From positions 62,001 through 126,000 of the forward strand of contig JAEUJW010000067.1 of NCBI GenBank assembly GCA_016793465.1: DNA of 64,000 bases, written 5' to 3'. Source of the DNA: Myxococcales bacterium (GTDB taxonomy: Bacteria; Myxococcota; Polyangia; Nannocystales; Nannocystaceae). A model generated the notes under the pieces. The model had not been told where the DNA came from, searched no databases, and worked only from the letters and a program-made list of their open reading frames with translations. A program made the position numbers and the translations under genes. Shown here piece after piece: positions 34,846 to 44,238 of this stretch (its first letter is position 1; every line of letters begins with the position of its first letter).

Positions 34846-34969
34846 ACCACGGTTTCGCGCGCGGGACTCCGGCCGCACTTCGGCGCCGCGGAGCGGCGTG
34901 CGGTCGTCGGGCGCGGGCGCGTGAACGCGGCCGGGCAGGCGCGCGCGTGTTCATGGTACCGTCGCCGCG

Positions 34970-36808
34970 GTGGAGGAGCCGAACAAGCCGCCGGCGGGGG
35001 ACGACGCGACCGGCGACCTGCCCGTGGCTCAGCGCTCGCTGATGGCGATGACGCTGACGCCGGACCAGCGCCGCGACCGCGGCGGCGTCGGCATCGAGGG
35101 CCTGTCGGGCGCGATCGGCGAGTACAAGATGCCGCTCGGCACCTGGTCGGTGCCGGTGCTGGTCATCTCGGGCCTGGCGATCTTCATCTTCGTCCTCGCG
35201 TTCTGGCTCAACATCATCACCGGGCTCACCGAGGACACCGGCGACCGCAGCTGGAGCGCGCTGGTCCACGCGCTGCTGTACCAGTCGGCCAGCCAGGCCC
35301 AGAACACCCTCGGCGGCCTCGGCGAGGTCATGGCCGCGGTCCTCGGCCTCGCGCTCACGGTCTCGAGCATCATCGTGCAGCTGGCGGCCACCCGGTTCAC
35401 GCCGCACATCACCTCGCTGTTCTTCCGCGCGCGCACCAACCTGATGGTGCTCGGCTTCTTCGTCACGGCGACGGTGTTCGTGGTGTGGGTGAACTTCTCG
35501 ATCAGCGAGGAGTACGTGCCGCGCTGGGGCGTGCTGTTCTCGATGCTGCTGATGACGACCAGCCTGCTGCTGCTGTTCCCCTACTTCGCCTACGTGTTCA
35601 ACTTCCTCGACCCGGAGAAGATCGTCGGGCGCATCACCACCGACGGGCTCTACGCCTGCACGCCGCAGAAGGGCGCGCTGGCCCGCCGGGTCGAGCTGCG
35701 CCAGCAGCAGTCGACCGAGGCGGTCGAGCACCTCACCAACATCGGGCTCAACGCGCTGCAGCAGAAGGACAAGAACATCGCGTCCAGCGCCATCGACGCG
35801 CTGTGCAAGTTCGGGGTGCTGTACGGCCAGACCAAGGCCTCGATGACCAAGGCGTGGTTCCAGATCCCGGCCCGCAACCGCCAGAGCCCCGACTTCGTGT
35901 CGCTGCCCGCGGACGCGATCAACGACCTCAACGAGCGCCGCACCTGGCTCGAGTGGAAGATCCTCCGCCAGTACCAGATGCTGTTCTCCGAGGGCCTGAC
36001 GCAGATCAAGGACGTCTGCTACCTCATCGCCATCGACACCCGCCGGCTCGGCCAGGCCTCGGCCCACAGCGGCGACCTGCACGCGCTCGACCTGACCATC
36101 AAGTTCTTCAACACGTACGTGCGCGCGGCCATCAACGGCAACGACGTGCGCACGCTCTACACCATCCTCCACCAGTACCGCCAGCTGGCCGAGAGCGTGG
36201 TCGAGGAGGCCCGCGACGTGCGCCGCGTGGTCCGCAACAAGGGCGAGCTCGAGCAGAAGACGGCCGACGTGAAGGCCAAGGAGCTCGAGCGCCGCGCCGT
36301 CGAGGTCGCGGTCCGCATGCGCTACTACAGCGCCGAGGTGTTCAAGCGCGGCGGGGCGATGGTGTTCATCGCCGGCGTGATCGCCCACGACATCGGCACG
36401 CTGTGCGGGGTCGCCTTCAGGTGCCGCAGCGCCTGCCACGACGACCTGCTGCGCATCTTCCTCGGCGTCGACGACGCGACCGAGTCGGCCGACCAGCGCC
36501 GCACGCTGCAGGACGTGCGGCTGGCCCAGATCAAGCTGGCGACGGTGTACCTCGTCGCCGACCGCGACGACCTCGCCAAGCGGGTCGCCGACGACATGCG
36601 CGCCGAGGACAAGAAGCGCCTCCGCGGCATGTGGAACCACCTCGTCAAGGTCGCCGTGCGCGAGTTCTGGGAGGTCAACGACCGCGGCGCCAACTTCGAC
36701 TGGCTGACGCCCGAGCAGAAGTCCGAGCTGCCCCGATTCTTCGCGTGGTTCGAGGGGGTGCGCCTCGAGGACCACCGCGACGACGAGTCGGTGGCGATTC
36801 GAACCTGA
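34970..36808 (+). CDS. DUF2254 family membrane protein
   Basis: 612 residues from GTG. Four membrane helices within about 50-210 and a long cytosolic C-terminal part. The phrases LALTVSSIIVQLAATRFTPH and ITSLFFRARTNLMVLGFFV match DUF2254, a family of predicted channel-like or sensor membrane proteins of unknown role. The region after residue 215 is helical, with a coiled-coil-like segment near 415-445. TACCGT (34957-34962) ends 7 bases before the GTG. It is divergent from the proline-rich gene. Confidence 0.85.
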   Translation: MEEPNKPPAGDDATGDLPVAQRSLMAMTLTPDQRRDRGGVGIEGLSGAIGEYKMPLGTWSVPVLVISGLAIFIFVLAFWLNIITGLTEDTGDRSWSALVHALLYQSASQAQNTLGGLGEVMAAVLGLALTVSSIIVQLAATRFTPHITSLFFRARTNLMVLGFFVTATVFVVWVNFSISEEYVPRWGVLFSMLLMTTSLLLLFPYFAYVFNFLDPEKIVGRITTDGLYACTPQKGALARRVELRQQQSTEAVEHLTNIGLNALQQKDKNIASSAIDALCKFGVLYGQTKASMTKAWFQIPARNRQSPDFVSLPADAINDLNERRTWLEWKILRQYQMLFSEGLTQIKDVCYLIAIDTRRLGQASAHSGDLHALDLTIKFFNTYVRAAINGNDVRTLYTILHQYRQLAESVVEEARDVRRVVRNKGELEQKTADVKAKELERRAVEVAVRMRYYSAEVFKRGGAMVFIAGVIAHDIGTLCGVAFRCRSACHDDLLRIFLGVDDATESADQRRTLQDVRLAQIKLATVYLVADRDDLAKRVADDMRAEDKKRLRGMWNHLVKVAVREFWEVNDRGANFDWLTPEQKSELPRFFAWFEGVRLEDHRDDESVAIRT

Positions 36809-36931
36809 GGCGAGCCTCGAACCGCCGCCCCCATCGGTGGAGGGAGTGACTGTTCGTTCACGAGGGCATGTCCTCGCGGCGCGCCGTCCCGTCCCGGCGA
36901 ACCGCGTCCGCCGCCGCGTTCCACGTCGCCA

Positions 36932-36960
36932 TTGACATCGCGCGAACTCGCGCGCAACCT
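36932..36960 (+). promoter_or_regulatory. putative promoter of the 36969 lipoprotein gene
   Basis: Perfect TTGACA (36932-36937), a 17-base spacer and CAACCT (36955-36960). The -10 ends 8 bases before the ATG at 36969. Confidence 0.48.
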
Positions 36961-36968
36961 CCCGCGCG

Positions 36969-38426
36969 ATGCATACCCCCACGACTTTCAGAGCGATGGT
37001 TTGTCTGTCGACCGCGCTGTTCGCGTGCGACAGCGGCGAGAACAAGCCGACCCCGGGCGAGGCGCCGAAGAGCGAGCCGGTCAAGGCCGACGTGAAGTCC
37101 GGCGCCAAGGCCGACATCAAGGTCGAGCCGGTCGTCGAGGCCCCGAAGGCCGAGACGCCGCCGGCGGCGACGACCCCGGCGGCGGCGGCGGGCGCGGCCG
37201 GGCCGGCCTACTTCGCGGTCGACAAGAAGGGCGTCGTCAAGCTCGAGAACGACAAGTTCACCGTGCTCGGCAACTCGCCGGACAAGCTGATGAAGGGCCT
37301 GCAGATCGCCGGCGACGGCGCGCTGTGGGTGGTGGGCTTCGAGGACATCCTGCGGCTCGAGGGCGACAAGTTCAAGAAGGTCACATCGGCGGGGTTTAGC
37401 GAGCTGGGCTCGTCGATCGACGACTTCGCGGTGACCGCCGACGGCAAGATCTGGGCGGCGACCTTCAAGGGCGTCGGCTACTGGGACGGCAAGACCTGGG
37501 CCGTCGAGGACAAGGCGAAGATCGGCGCGGGCGACGACCTGCTGCAGGGCATCGCGGTCGACAAGGCCGGCAACGTGTGGGTCGCGTCGACCCACAAGGT
37601 CCACGTCAAGACCGGCGGCGCGTGGCAGGACGTCGCGCTCGACAAGGCCGGGCAGAAGCGCCAGCTGTTCTTCGAGGCCCTCGACCTCGCGCCCGACGGC
37701 TCGGTCTACGCGCTGGCGTCGGCGGTGCTGCTGCGCATCGGCCCGGCCGCCGACGCGCTCGCCACGGTCAAGCTCGGCGACGACGACCTGCCGTCGTGGG
37801 GCGACCTGGCCATCTCGAGCAACGGGTCGATCGCGGCGCGCAACCTCGACGACGTGTCGGCGCTGCCGGCCGGCGGCGCGGCGAGGACGTGGTCGTCGCG
37901 CAACGAGAAGGACTTCCGGGCCGACAACATCCGCGCGGTCGGGGTCGACGACTCGGGGCGCGTGTGGGTCGGGTCCGACGCGGGCGTGTCGGTGGTCGGT
38001 CCGGGGGACGCCAAGGTCGAGTGGCCGCAGGGCTCGGTGCCGGAGCTGATCGGCGAGGTCGGGGCGATCGTGGTGGTCGGCTCGGGCCCGGCGACGCTGC
38101 CGGCCTCGGGCGCGGTCCGCAAGGGCGGCCTGACCGGCAAGCTGGTGCGCGACGGGGCGGCGCTGCCGAACGTCGACGTCGAGATCTGCCCGAGCCCGGG
38201 CATGGTGTTCACCAAGAGCCCGTGCGCCGACGCGGCCACCAAGTTCTCCGGCAAGGCCGACGACAAGGGCGTGTGGACCTTCAACGACGTGCCGCTCGGC
38301 AGCTACGGCATCGCCGTGAAGATCGAGGGCAAGTGGCAGATCACGTTCGGCCACTCGCTCGGCGAGGGCATGAAGGAGGGCCAGGTGTTCGACACCGGCT
38401 CCATCACCCTCGACTCGAAGAAGTGA
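36969..38426 (+). CDS. propeller lipoprotein with carboxypeptidase-regulatory-like end
   Basis: 485 residues. The signal peptide ends LFAC-D, so Asp at +2 could retain it in the inner membrane if the E. coli rule applies. A Lys/Pro/Ala/Glu linker (25-75) precedes a propeller of two-component-regulator type (GDGALWVVGFEDILRL, KAGNVWVASTHKVHV, DSGRVWVGSDAGVSV). The last 95 residues form a SdrD/carboxypeptidase-regulatory-like beta sandwich (LTGKLVRDGAALPNVDVEI). It is richer in Lys than its neighbours. A perfect stem-loop follows the stop. Confidence 0.82.
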   Translation: MHTPTTFRAMVCLSTALFACDSGENKPTPGEAPKSEPVKADVKSGAKADIKVEPVVEAPKAETPPAATTPAAAAGAAGPAYFAVDKKGVVKLENDKFTVLGNSPDKLMKGLQIAGDGALWVVGFEDILRLEGDKFKKVTSAGFSELGSSIDDFAVTADGKIWAATFKGVGYWDGKTWAVEDKAKIGAGDDLLQGIAVDKAGNVWVASTHKVHVKTGGAWQDVALDKAGQKRQLFFEALDLAPDGSVYALASAVLLRIGPAADALATVKLGDDDLPSWGDLAISSNGSIAARNLDDVSALPAGGAARTWSSRNEKDFRADNIRAVGVDDSGRVWVGSDAGVSVVGPGDAKVEWPQGSVPELIGEVGAIVVVGSGPATLPASGAVRKGGLTGKLVRDGAALPNVDVEICPSPGMVFTKSPCADAATKFSGKADDKGVWTFNDVPLGSYGIAVKIEGKWQITFGHSLGEGMKEGQVFDTGSITLDSKK

Positions 38427-38437
38427 CGCGGGGCGGG

Positions 38438-38468
38438 CGACGGACGACGCGGGTCGCGTCGTCCGTCG
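38438..38468. terminator. bidirectional terminator hairpin
   Basis: A perfect 14-base stem CGACGGACGACGCG (38438-38451) with loop GGT and its complement (38455-38468), flanked by AAATTT. It sits between two convergent genes (stops at 38426 and 38484) and can serve both. Confidence 0.75.
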
Positions 38469-38483
38469 AAATTTGGTCGGAGC

Positions 38484-40079
38484 TCAGGGCGACTGCGCGG
38501 GGTCGGGGCCGTCGATGGGGAGCACGATGTGGAACACGGTGCGGTCGCCGGCGCTCTCGAAGGCGAGCGCGCCGCCGTGGTCGGAGACGATGCGGTAGGA
38601 GATCGAGAGGCCGAGGCCGGTGCCCTGCGGCTTGGTCGAGAAGAACGCGTCGAAGATCGGCGCGCCGGGCGGGATGCCGGGGCCGTTGTCCTCGACGTCG
38701 ATGGTCACGGTGTACGGCTGACGGCGGGCGCGCAGGGTGACGCTGCCGCCGGGCGTGCCCTCGGTGGCCTCGAGCGCGTTGCGGGTCAGGTTGAGCAGCA
38801 CCTGCTCGAGCTTGGCGGGGTCGGCGGAGATCTCGAGCGGGGCGGCGGGGACGTCGAGGTGGAGGGCGGACGAGGGCTGGAGCTCGGCGACGCGGGCGAG
38901 CAGGGCCTGCACCGACACGGGCTTCAGGCGCAGCGGCTGGGGGCGGGCGAAGTCGAGGAACTCGCGGACGAGGCCGCCGAGGCGGTTCATCTCGTCGAGC
39001 ACGACGTCGGCGGCGGACTGCAGCTCGCGGTCGGCGCCGGAGCGCTGGAGGGCGCGCTTCAGGTAGGTGACGTGCAGCTGGGCGCCGTTGAGCGGGTTGC
39101 GGATCTCGTGGGCGAGGCCGGCGGCGAGGGTGCCGAGGGCGGCGAGCTTGGCCTGCTGCTTGCTGCGCTCGTGGAGGGCGCGGGCGTCGGTGATGTCGCG
39201 GCCGATGGCGAACACCGACACGTCGTCGGCGCGGCCGGGCGCGTGGGTGAGGTGCCACTCGATGACGCGGGCGTGGCGCGACCGCGTGTGCACGGTGGTC
39301 TCGAGCGTGCGGGTGACGGGGTCGCTGGTGGCGCGGCCGGCGAAGTCGGCGAGGATCTCGCGGAGGCCGTCGACCTGGCCGGGGTCGTCGGTGAACAGCA
39401 CGTCGACGAGGTGGCGGCCGAGGGCCTCGTCGCGGGCGAAGCCGGTGACGCGCTCGGCCTCGCGGTTGAACAGGTGGACGACGCCGGCGGTGTCGAGGCC
39501 GACGACGAGCACGCGGGCGAACTCGACGGCGTTGACGAAGCGGTGCTCGGTGCGCGCGAGCGAGTCGCCGAGGGCCCGCTTCTCGAGGGTGTCGACGTGG
39601 CGGAGGCGGGCGACGAGGTCGTCGTGGTAGCTCTCGAGCATGATCGCCAGCTCGAGGTCGAGGAGCCGCGAGAGCGCCCCCGCCGCCCGGGCGCCGTCGT
39701 CGGCCTCGGCCTCGGCGAGCCGGGTCAGCGACGAGCGGATCAGGGCCATCGCCGTGAACATGTAGCGCTGGGGCAGGCCGACCCGCACGTGCACGCGGCC
39801 GATCTTGGCGGTCTCCTCGAAGTAGGCCTCGTCGTACACGCCGCCGAGCAGGCGGTGCATCCACAGGACCAGCGAGCGCTGCAGGCGGCTGATCTGGGCC
39901 TCGTTGACGAACACCGCGTGGGCCTCCTCGTGGCGGCGGATGCGGTCGTAGAACTCGTGGGCGATGCGCTCGAAGTGGACGGCGGCCCGCTCGCGGAAGG
40001 CCCGCAGCTGCGCGGCGTCGTCGGGGGTGAGGGCGACGTACCGCTTCAGCTCCTCGAAGCGGGTCTCGCGGGCGGTCAT
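38484..40079 (-). CDS. globin-coupled sensor histidine kinase
   Basis: 531 residues, cytosolic. Residues 1-160 form a globin-coupled sensor domain: the phrase AKIGRVHVRVGLPQRYM carries proximal His97, the heme ligand in HemAT-type oxygen sensors. A PAS domain (about 180-295) follows, then the HisKA dimerisation helix with phospho-acceptor His324 (GLAHEIRNPLNG) and the HATPase domain with N and G boxes (NLTRNALEA, DNGPGIP, GTGLGLSIS). It likely senses O2, CO or NO and phosphorylates a response regulator; the nearest is 42898-44238. It is separated from the GTPase gene by 75 bases and may share its transcript. Confidence 0.9.
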   Translation of the reverse strand: MTARETRFEELKRYVALTPDDAAQLRAFRERAAVHFERIAHEFYDRIRRHEEAHAVFVNEAQISRLQRSLVLWMHRLLGGVYDEAYFEETAKIGRVHVRVGLPQRYMFTAMALIRSSLTRLAEAEADDGARAAGALSRLLDLELAIMLESYHDDLVARLRHVDTLEKRALGDSLARTEHRFVNAVEFARVLVVGLDTAGVVHLFNREAERVTGFARDEALGRHLVDVLFTDDPGQVDGLREILADFAGRATSDPVTRTLETTVHTRSRHARVIEWHLTHAPGRADDVSVFAIGRDITDARALHERSKQQAKLAALGTLAAGLAHEIRNPLNGAQLHVTYLKRALQRSGADRELQSAADVVLDEMNRLGGLVREFLDFARPQPLRLKPVSVQALLARVAELQPSSALHLDVPAAPLEISADPAKLEQVLLNLTRNALEATEGTPGGSVTLRARRQPYTVTIDVEDNGPGIPPGAPIFDAFFSTKPQGTGLGLSISYRIVSDHGGALAFESAGDRTVFHIVLPIDGPDPAQSP

Positions 40080-40154
40080 CGGAGCCTGCAGGTATCACGC
40101 GCGCGGCGGGCTGCCAACATGCGGCGACGTCAGGCGGGCGCGAGGAGCCGGGTG

Positions 40155-42887
40155 TCAGCGGCGGACGAGCGCGGCGAGCAGGCGGGTGCGGGCCACGGCG
40201 GCCGCGGGGGCGCGGGTGGGGCTGCGCCCCAGGGCGGCGGTCAGGCCGAGGTCGTCGGGCTCGTGGGCGACGAACGCGGTGAGCTCGCGGGCGAGGGCGT
40301 CGATGTAGACATCGACGACGGGGTCGTCGGCGAGCTGCTCGAGCGGGGCGAGCAGGGCGGGGCCGGCGTCGTCGAGGCGCGGGGTGGCGAGTTCGTCGTG
40401 CATGTAGACGACGCGGCCCTGCTCGACCGCCCAGGCGTCGGGGTGGAGGTCGAGGCAGATGCGCTTGCCGGCGCGCAGGCCGAGGGCCTGGCCGAGGGTG
40501 CGGGCGAAGGCCTCGAGCAGGCGGATACGGGCGGTGGCCGGCTGGGCGGCGAGGTGGACGGCGAGCGGGGAGAGGTTGGGGGCGACGCGCCAGAGGCGGG
40601 CGGAGCCGTCTGGCTCGGGCTCGACGGCGAGGGCGAGCGCGCCGGGCAGGAGGGCGCGCACGGGCTGCCACAGGCGGGCGCGGGCGCGGAGCTCGGCGAG
40701 GGCGCGCTCGCTGTCGGGGAAGCGGCGGGCGGACACGTGGTAGGGGCCGGCGGTGAAGTGGTCGGGGGTCGCCAGGGCGACGCGGGGGGCGCTGACGGCG
40801 GCGAGGGCGGTGAGCACGTTGCGGCCGCCGGGGACCGGCCAGACGTGTCCCGGGGGGAGGTCGGCTTGCGGCGGGAGGTCGTGCTCGGCTGGCCTCGGGG
40901 ACAGGTCGTCGTCGAGGTAGGCGGGGGTCGCGGGGCCGCGTTCGTGCAGCGGCGGGAGGCCGAGCAGGGCGGCCTCCTGCGGGGTGAAGCCGACGAGCGT
41001 GCGGGCGGTCGGCGAGACGGCGGCCTGTCGTGGGTCGAGCGGCGGGCGCGGCTGGACGGGCAGCGGGGCGCTCGCGGCGGTGGGGAGCGTCGGTAGCGTG
41101 TCGAGCGCAGAGGCGGGGTCGGGTCGGGGGCTCGACGGCGGTCTGAACTTTGGGACAGGTGAGGAGGGCGGGCGCTCGTCGGCGATCGGGGCGCTGCCGG
41201 AGGGCGGGCGCTCGCCGGGCTGCGTGGGGATGGCGTGACCGCCGGAGGGCGGGCGCTCGCCGGCGATCGGGTAGTTGCCGGAGGGCGGGCGCTCGCTGGG
41301 CTGGGGGACGCTTGTGATCGCGTGACTGCCGGAGGTCGGGCGTTCGCTGGCGATCGGGGCGCTGCCAGAGGTCGGGCGCTCGCTGGCGCTCGGGGCGCTG
41401 CCGGAGGGCGGGCGCTCGGGTCGAGTGATGGACGGGACGGGGTAGCTGCCGGAGGGCGCGCGCTCGCCGGGCTGGGTGATGATGGGCGGGACGGGGTAGC
41501 TGCCGGAGGGCGCGCGGACGTCGGGGACGACCGGCGGCGCGATGGGGTAGGAGCCGGAGGGCGGGCGGACGTCGGGGACGACGGGCAGCGCAGGGACGGC
41601 GGGGTAGGTGCCCGAGGGCGTGCGGACGTCGGGGGGCGGGAGCGTCGCCGTGTCGCTCGGGGCGGCGGGTGGGAGCGTCGGCGTGTCGCGCGGGGCGGCG
41701 GGTGGGAGCGTCGGCGTGTGGCTCGGGGCGTCGGCCGGGCGGGCGCTGGTCTCGCTGCGGCGGCGCGGGGGGATCTTGCGCGGGGCGTTGCCGGGGCGGG
41801 GCGGGGCCGCGGTCGTCGGTGCGGACGCGGGGCGGTTCGCGGCCTGCTCGTGGGCCTGCGACGCGCGCTCCTTGCGGCTGCGTTGCACGCGGCCCTCGGT
41901 CGTCTCGGTGTCGCGGCGGCGGCGCCTCGCGGGGGCGCGCGAGGCGGCCTCGGGCGGGCCGTCGTCGACGATGATCGGGTGCGAGGGCAGGGTCTCGGCG
42001 GGGTCGATCGGCGGCGCCTCGGGCGGGCTGTGGCCGGCGCCGGCGCGCGGCGGGGCGGGCTCGTCGTCGCCGGGGTCGCCGAGGCGGATCTTCGCGGCCT
42101 GCACCGCGGGGCTCGCGTTGTGCACGTAGACGACGTGGGGCTCGTCGACGGTCGTCGGGCGGAACAGCTTGCGGCCGGTCGCGGTCGGCGTGGCGGCGAC
42201 GAGGGCGGTCGGGTCGATGTCCTCGGGCTCGGGGATGGTGGCCTCGAGGGCGGCGCGCAGGGCCGCGAGGGTCCCGGCCTTGCCGGCGATCGACTGGATG
42301 CCGGGCCTGGCGGTGCGGCGCTTGACGAGGCGGACGGCGGCGCGGATGGCGTGCACGGCGGTCTCGCGGGTGCCGATGCCGGCGGTGGCCTCGGCGCCGA
42401 GCACGGGGACCTCGTAGGGGAGGCCGAGGGCGGCGCCGACCTCGTGGACCTGGAGGGCGTCGGCGAGGTCCTGCTTGTTGGCCTGGACGACCACGGGGAC
42501 CTGGTCGGCGCGGCGGCCGAGGTGCTCGCGCAGGGAGTCGAGGGTCTCGCGGGCCATCTCGGTGGTGCCGGGGGCGCTGTCGCAGACCAGCACGATGGCG
42601 TCGGCGCCGCGCAGGATGTGGGCGCGGCGGGCCTCGAAGCGCTTGGCCCCGGGCACGCCGACGACCTGGATCAGCAGGTTGTGGCCGTCGATCATGCCGC
42701 CGTCGAACGACAGCCAGTCGAAGTAGGTCGTGTGGCCGTTGTCGGCGGCGAGCAGCTGGAGGTCGGGGTTGACGCCGCCGAACAGGCGGGCCAGCTGCTC
42801 GATGTTGGTGGTCTTGCCGGCGCGACCGGGGCCGTCGTAGACGACGCGGATGACGATGCGGTCGTGGTCTTGTTCGTAGACGGCCAT
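40155..42887 (-). CDS. MglA-like small GTPase with long repeat linker and C-terminal domain
   Basis: 910 residues. Residues 1-195 are a Ras-like GTPase of the MglA branch: P-loop G19-PGRAG-K25-TT, the TTYFDWL switch region, VPG in place of DxxG, and NKQD at 137-140. A disordered region (about 250-640) has many copies of PPSGSYP/ERPPSGSAP-type units. The C-terminal 230 residues form a separate domain (GRNVLTALAAVSAPRVALA, RLLEAFARTLGQALGLRAG) that I cannot name. MglA GTPases set cell polarity and motility, and a roadblock partner is encoded in the same operon. Whether this one hydrolyses GTP alone is unknown. Confidence 0.82.
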   Translation of the reverse strand: MAVYEQDHDRIVIRVVYDGPGRAGKTTNIEQLARLFGGVNPDLQLLAADNGHTTYFDWLSFDGGMIDGHNLLIQVVGVPGAKRFEARRAHILRGADAIVLVCDSAPGTTEMARETLDSLREHLGRRADQVPVVVQANKQDLADALQVHEVGAALGLPYEVPVLGAEATAGIGTRETAVHAIRAAVRLVKRRTARPGIQSIAGKAGTLAALRAALEATIPEPEDIDPTALVAATPTATGRKLFRPTTVDEPHVVYVHNASPAVQAAKIRLGDPGDDEPAPPRAGAGHSPPEAPPIDPAETLPSHPIIVDDGPPEAASRAPARRRRRDTETTEGRVQRSRKERASQAHEQAANRPASAPTTAAPPRPGNAPRKIPPRRRSETSARPADAPSHTPTLPPAAPRDTPTLPPAAPSDTATLPPPDVRTPSGTYPAVPALPVVPDVRPPSGSYPIAPPVVPDVRAPSGSYPVPPIITQPGERAPSGSYPVPSITRPERPPSGSAPSASERPTSGSAPIASERPTSGSHAITSVPQPSERPPSGNYPIAGERPPSGGHAIPTQPGERPPSGSAPIADERPPSSPVPKFRPPSSPRPDPASALDTLPTLPTAASAPLPVQPRPPLDPRQAAVSPTARTLVGFTPQEAALLGLPPLHERGPATPAYLDDDLSPRPAEHDLPPQADLPPGHVWPVPGGRNVLTALAAVSAPRVALATPDHFTAGPYHVSARRFPDSERALAELRARARLWQPVRALLPGALALAVEPEPDGSARLWRVAPNLSPLAVHLAAQPATARIRLLEAFARTLGQALGLRAGKRICLDLHPDAWAVEQGRVVYMHDELATPRLDDAGPALLAPLEQLADDPVVDVYIDALARELTAFVAHEPDDLGLTAALGRSPTRAPAAAVARTRLLAALVRR
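41160..41620. repeat. degenerate tandem repeats in the GTPase linker
   Basis: About a dozen units with the core GCCGGAGGGCGGGCGCTCG (many variants), coding E-R-P-(P/T)-S-G-S/N and V-R-(P/A)-P-S-G-S-Y-P. The period varies between roughly 39 and 60 bases, so this is an expanded disordered linker rather than a strict microsatellite. Confidence 0.65.
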
Positions 42888-42897
42888 GGTGTGGGGG

Positions 42898-44238
42898 TCA
42901 TCCGCGGAGCAGCGGCTCGAGCTTGCCGAGGTTGGAGCGCAGGAGGGCCCAGCCGAGGCCGACGTTGATGGTCTTGCGGGTGATGAGGGCGACCGCGAGC
43001 TTGCCGTCGGCGAGCGCCCTGGCGAAGAAGAAGTGCTGCTGCGAGGTGAGCTGGACCTCCTGATGGGTGGCGGTCTCGCCGCGGGCGCCGAGGGTGGCGA
43101 GGCGGCCGAGCACGGGGCCGGCGAACAGGGCGTGCACGGCGGTGGCGACGGTGCGGTCGGTCTGGGGCGGGAGCGAGGGGTGCTGGTGGTAGCCGAGCAG
43201 GTGGCCGTGCTCGAGGTCGACGACGGCGCAGACCACCGACGCCTCGATGGCGGCGACGACGTCGCGGCAGGCGTCGGCGACGTCGGGGAGCAGGGCCGGA
43301 GGCGGGGCGGGGGCGGGCGCGGGCACGGGCGCGGGCGCGGGCGCGGGGTCGAGGCGGGTGGGCTGCCAGGCGGCGTAGATCGAGTCGGTGGTGGGGTCGG
43401 GCTTCGGCGGGGTGGGGGCGAGGCGGATCGCGAGTTCGTCGTCGAGGCCGGCGAACAGCGTGTCGGTGGCGAACGTGCTGTCGATGACGGGCACCACGGG
43501 CGCGGGCGGGGCGTCGTCGTCGAGGAACTCGAAGCCGCCGTGGCCGAAGTCGCGCTGGGCCTCGTGCAGCTGCTCGTCGATCTGGCTCAGCGACTCGAGC
43601 AGCAGGTGGCCGAAGGCGGTGTCGATGGTGTGGGGAGCGTCCTCGGGGAGGGCCGAGGTGCGGATCGTGCCGGTCGGGGTCGCGAGCGCCGCGCGCAGGG
43701 CCGGCGTGCCGCGCAGGTGCCCGTGCTCGGCGTGCACGATCTCCCCCCGCTCGAACAGGATCACGCTCGGCGTCTCGCCGGGCGGGCCGACGTGCAGGGT
43801 GATCGAGCGCTGGGCCAGGTGGAACATCTGCGCCATGTCGATCAGCGAGAGCCCGTGGATCGAGCCCTGGAAGCCGGTCTCGCAGTCGATCGCCTTCTGG
43901 ATGGTCGCCAGCAGCTCGCTGGCGGTGAACGGCTTGACGAGCACCGTCACCGCGCCGAGCTCGGTGGCGATCTGGTGGTCGCGGGCCGAGGCGTAGGCGC
44001 TCATCAGCACCGCGCGGGTGCGCCGCGACAGGCTCGGCAGGCGGCGCATGAGGTCGATGCCGTCCTGGCCGCCGAGGCGCAGGTCGGTGAGCAGCACGTC
44101 GATCGCCTCGCGCGCGAGCAGCTGCGCGGCCGCCTCGGCGCTCGCGGCGGTGTGCACGGTGAAGCCGTGGCTCTCGAGCTCGCGGGCGAGGGCGCCGCGG
44201 AAGTGGTTGTCGTCCTCGACGATGAGCAGCGTGGTCAT
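42898..44238 (-). CDS. response regulator with DUF4388 and roadblock-like end
   Basis: 446 residues. Receiver domain 1-118 with acidic pocket Glu8-Asp9-Asp10, phospho-acceptor Asp52 and Lys102. A DUF4388/PatA-type domain follows at about 122-210 (FQGSIHGLSLIDMAQMFHLAQ). Past a Pro/Ala linker, residues 320-446 resemble a roadblock/LC7-like fold (ASVVCAVVDLEHGHLLGYHQ), the fold of MglB-type GTPase regulators. It has no DNA-binding domain, so output is probably protein contact with the GTPase encoded next. ATG overlaps the kinase stop (ATGA); the GTPase start is 11 bases beyond its stop. Confidence 0.83.
   Translation of the reverse strand: MTTLLIVEDDNHFRGALARELESHGFTVHTAASAEAAAQLLAREAIDVLLTDLRLGGQDGIDLMRRLPSLSRRTRAVLMSAYASARDHQIATELGAVTVLVKPFTASELLATIQKAIDCETGFQGSIHGLSLIDMAQMFHLAQRSITLHVGPPGETPSVILFERGEIVHAEHGHLRGTPALRAALATPTGTIRTSALPEDAPHTIDTAFGHLLLESLSQIDEQLHEAQRDFGHGGFEFLDDDAPPAPVVPVIDSTFATDTLFAGLDDELAIRLAPTPPKPDPTTDSIYAAWQPTRLDPAPAPAPVPAPAPAPPPALLPDVADACRDVVAAIEASVVCAVVDLEHGHLLGYHQHPSLPPQTDRTVATAVHALFAGPVLGRLATLGARGETATHQEVQLTSQQHFFFARALADGKLAVALITRKTINVGLGWALLRSNLGKLEPLLRG

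Noticed and set aside
33725..37120. Minus-strand open frame of over 1100 codons
   Set aside because: Arg/Pro/Ala/Val-rich text antisense to the DUF2254 and propeller genes. It has no domains and is explained by high GC removing stops.
38529..41096. Plus-strand frame of 855 codons
   Set aside because: Antisense of the globin-coupled kinase and GTPase genes; composition is almost only Gly/Ala/Val/Glu/Arg.
41147..41160. GGGACAGGT in the GTPase gene as another palindrome copy
   Set aside because: The left arm is missing, so it was not counted.
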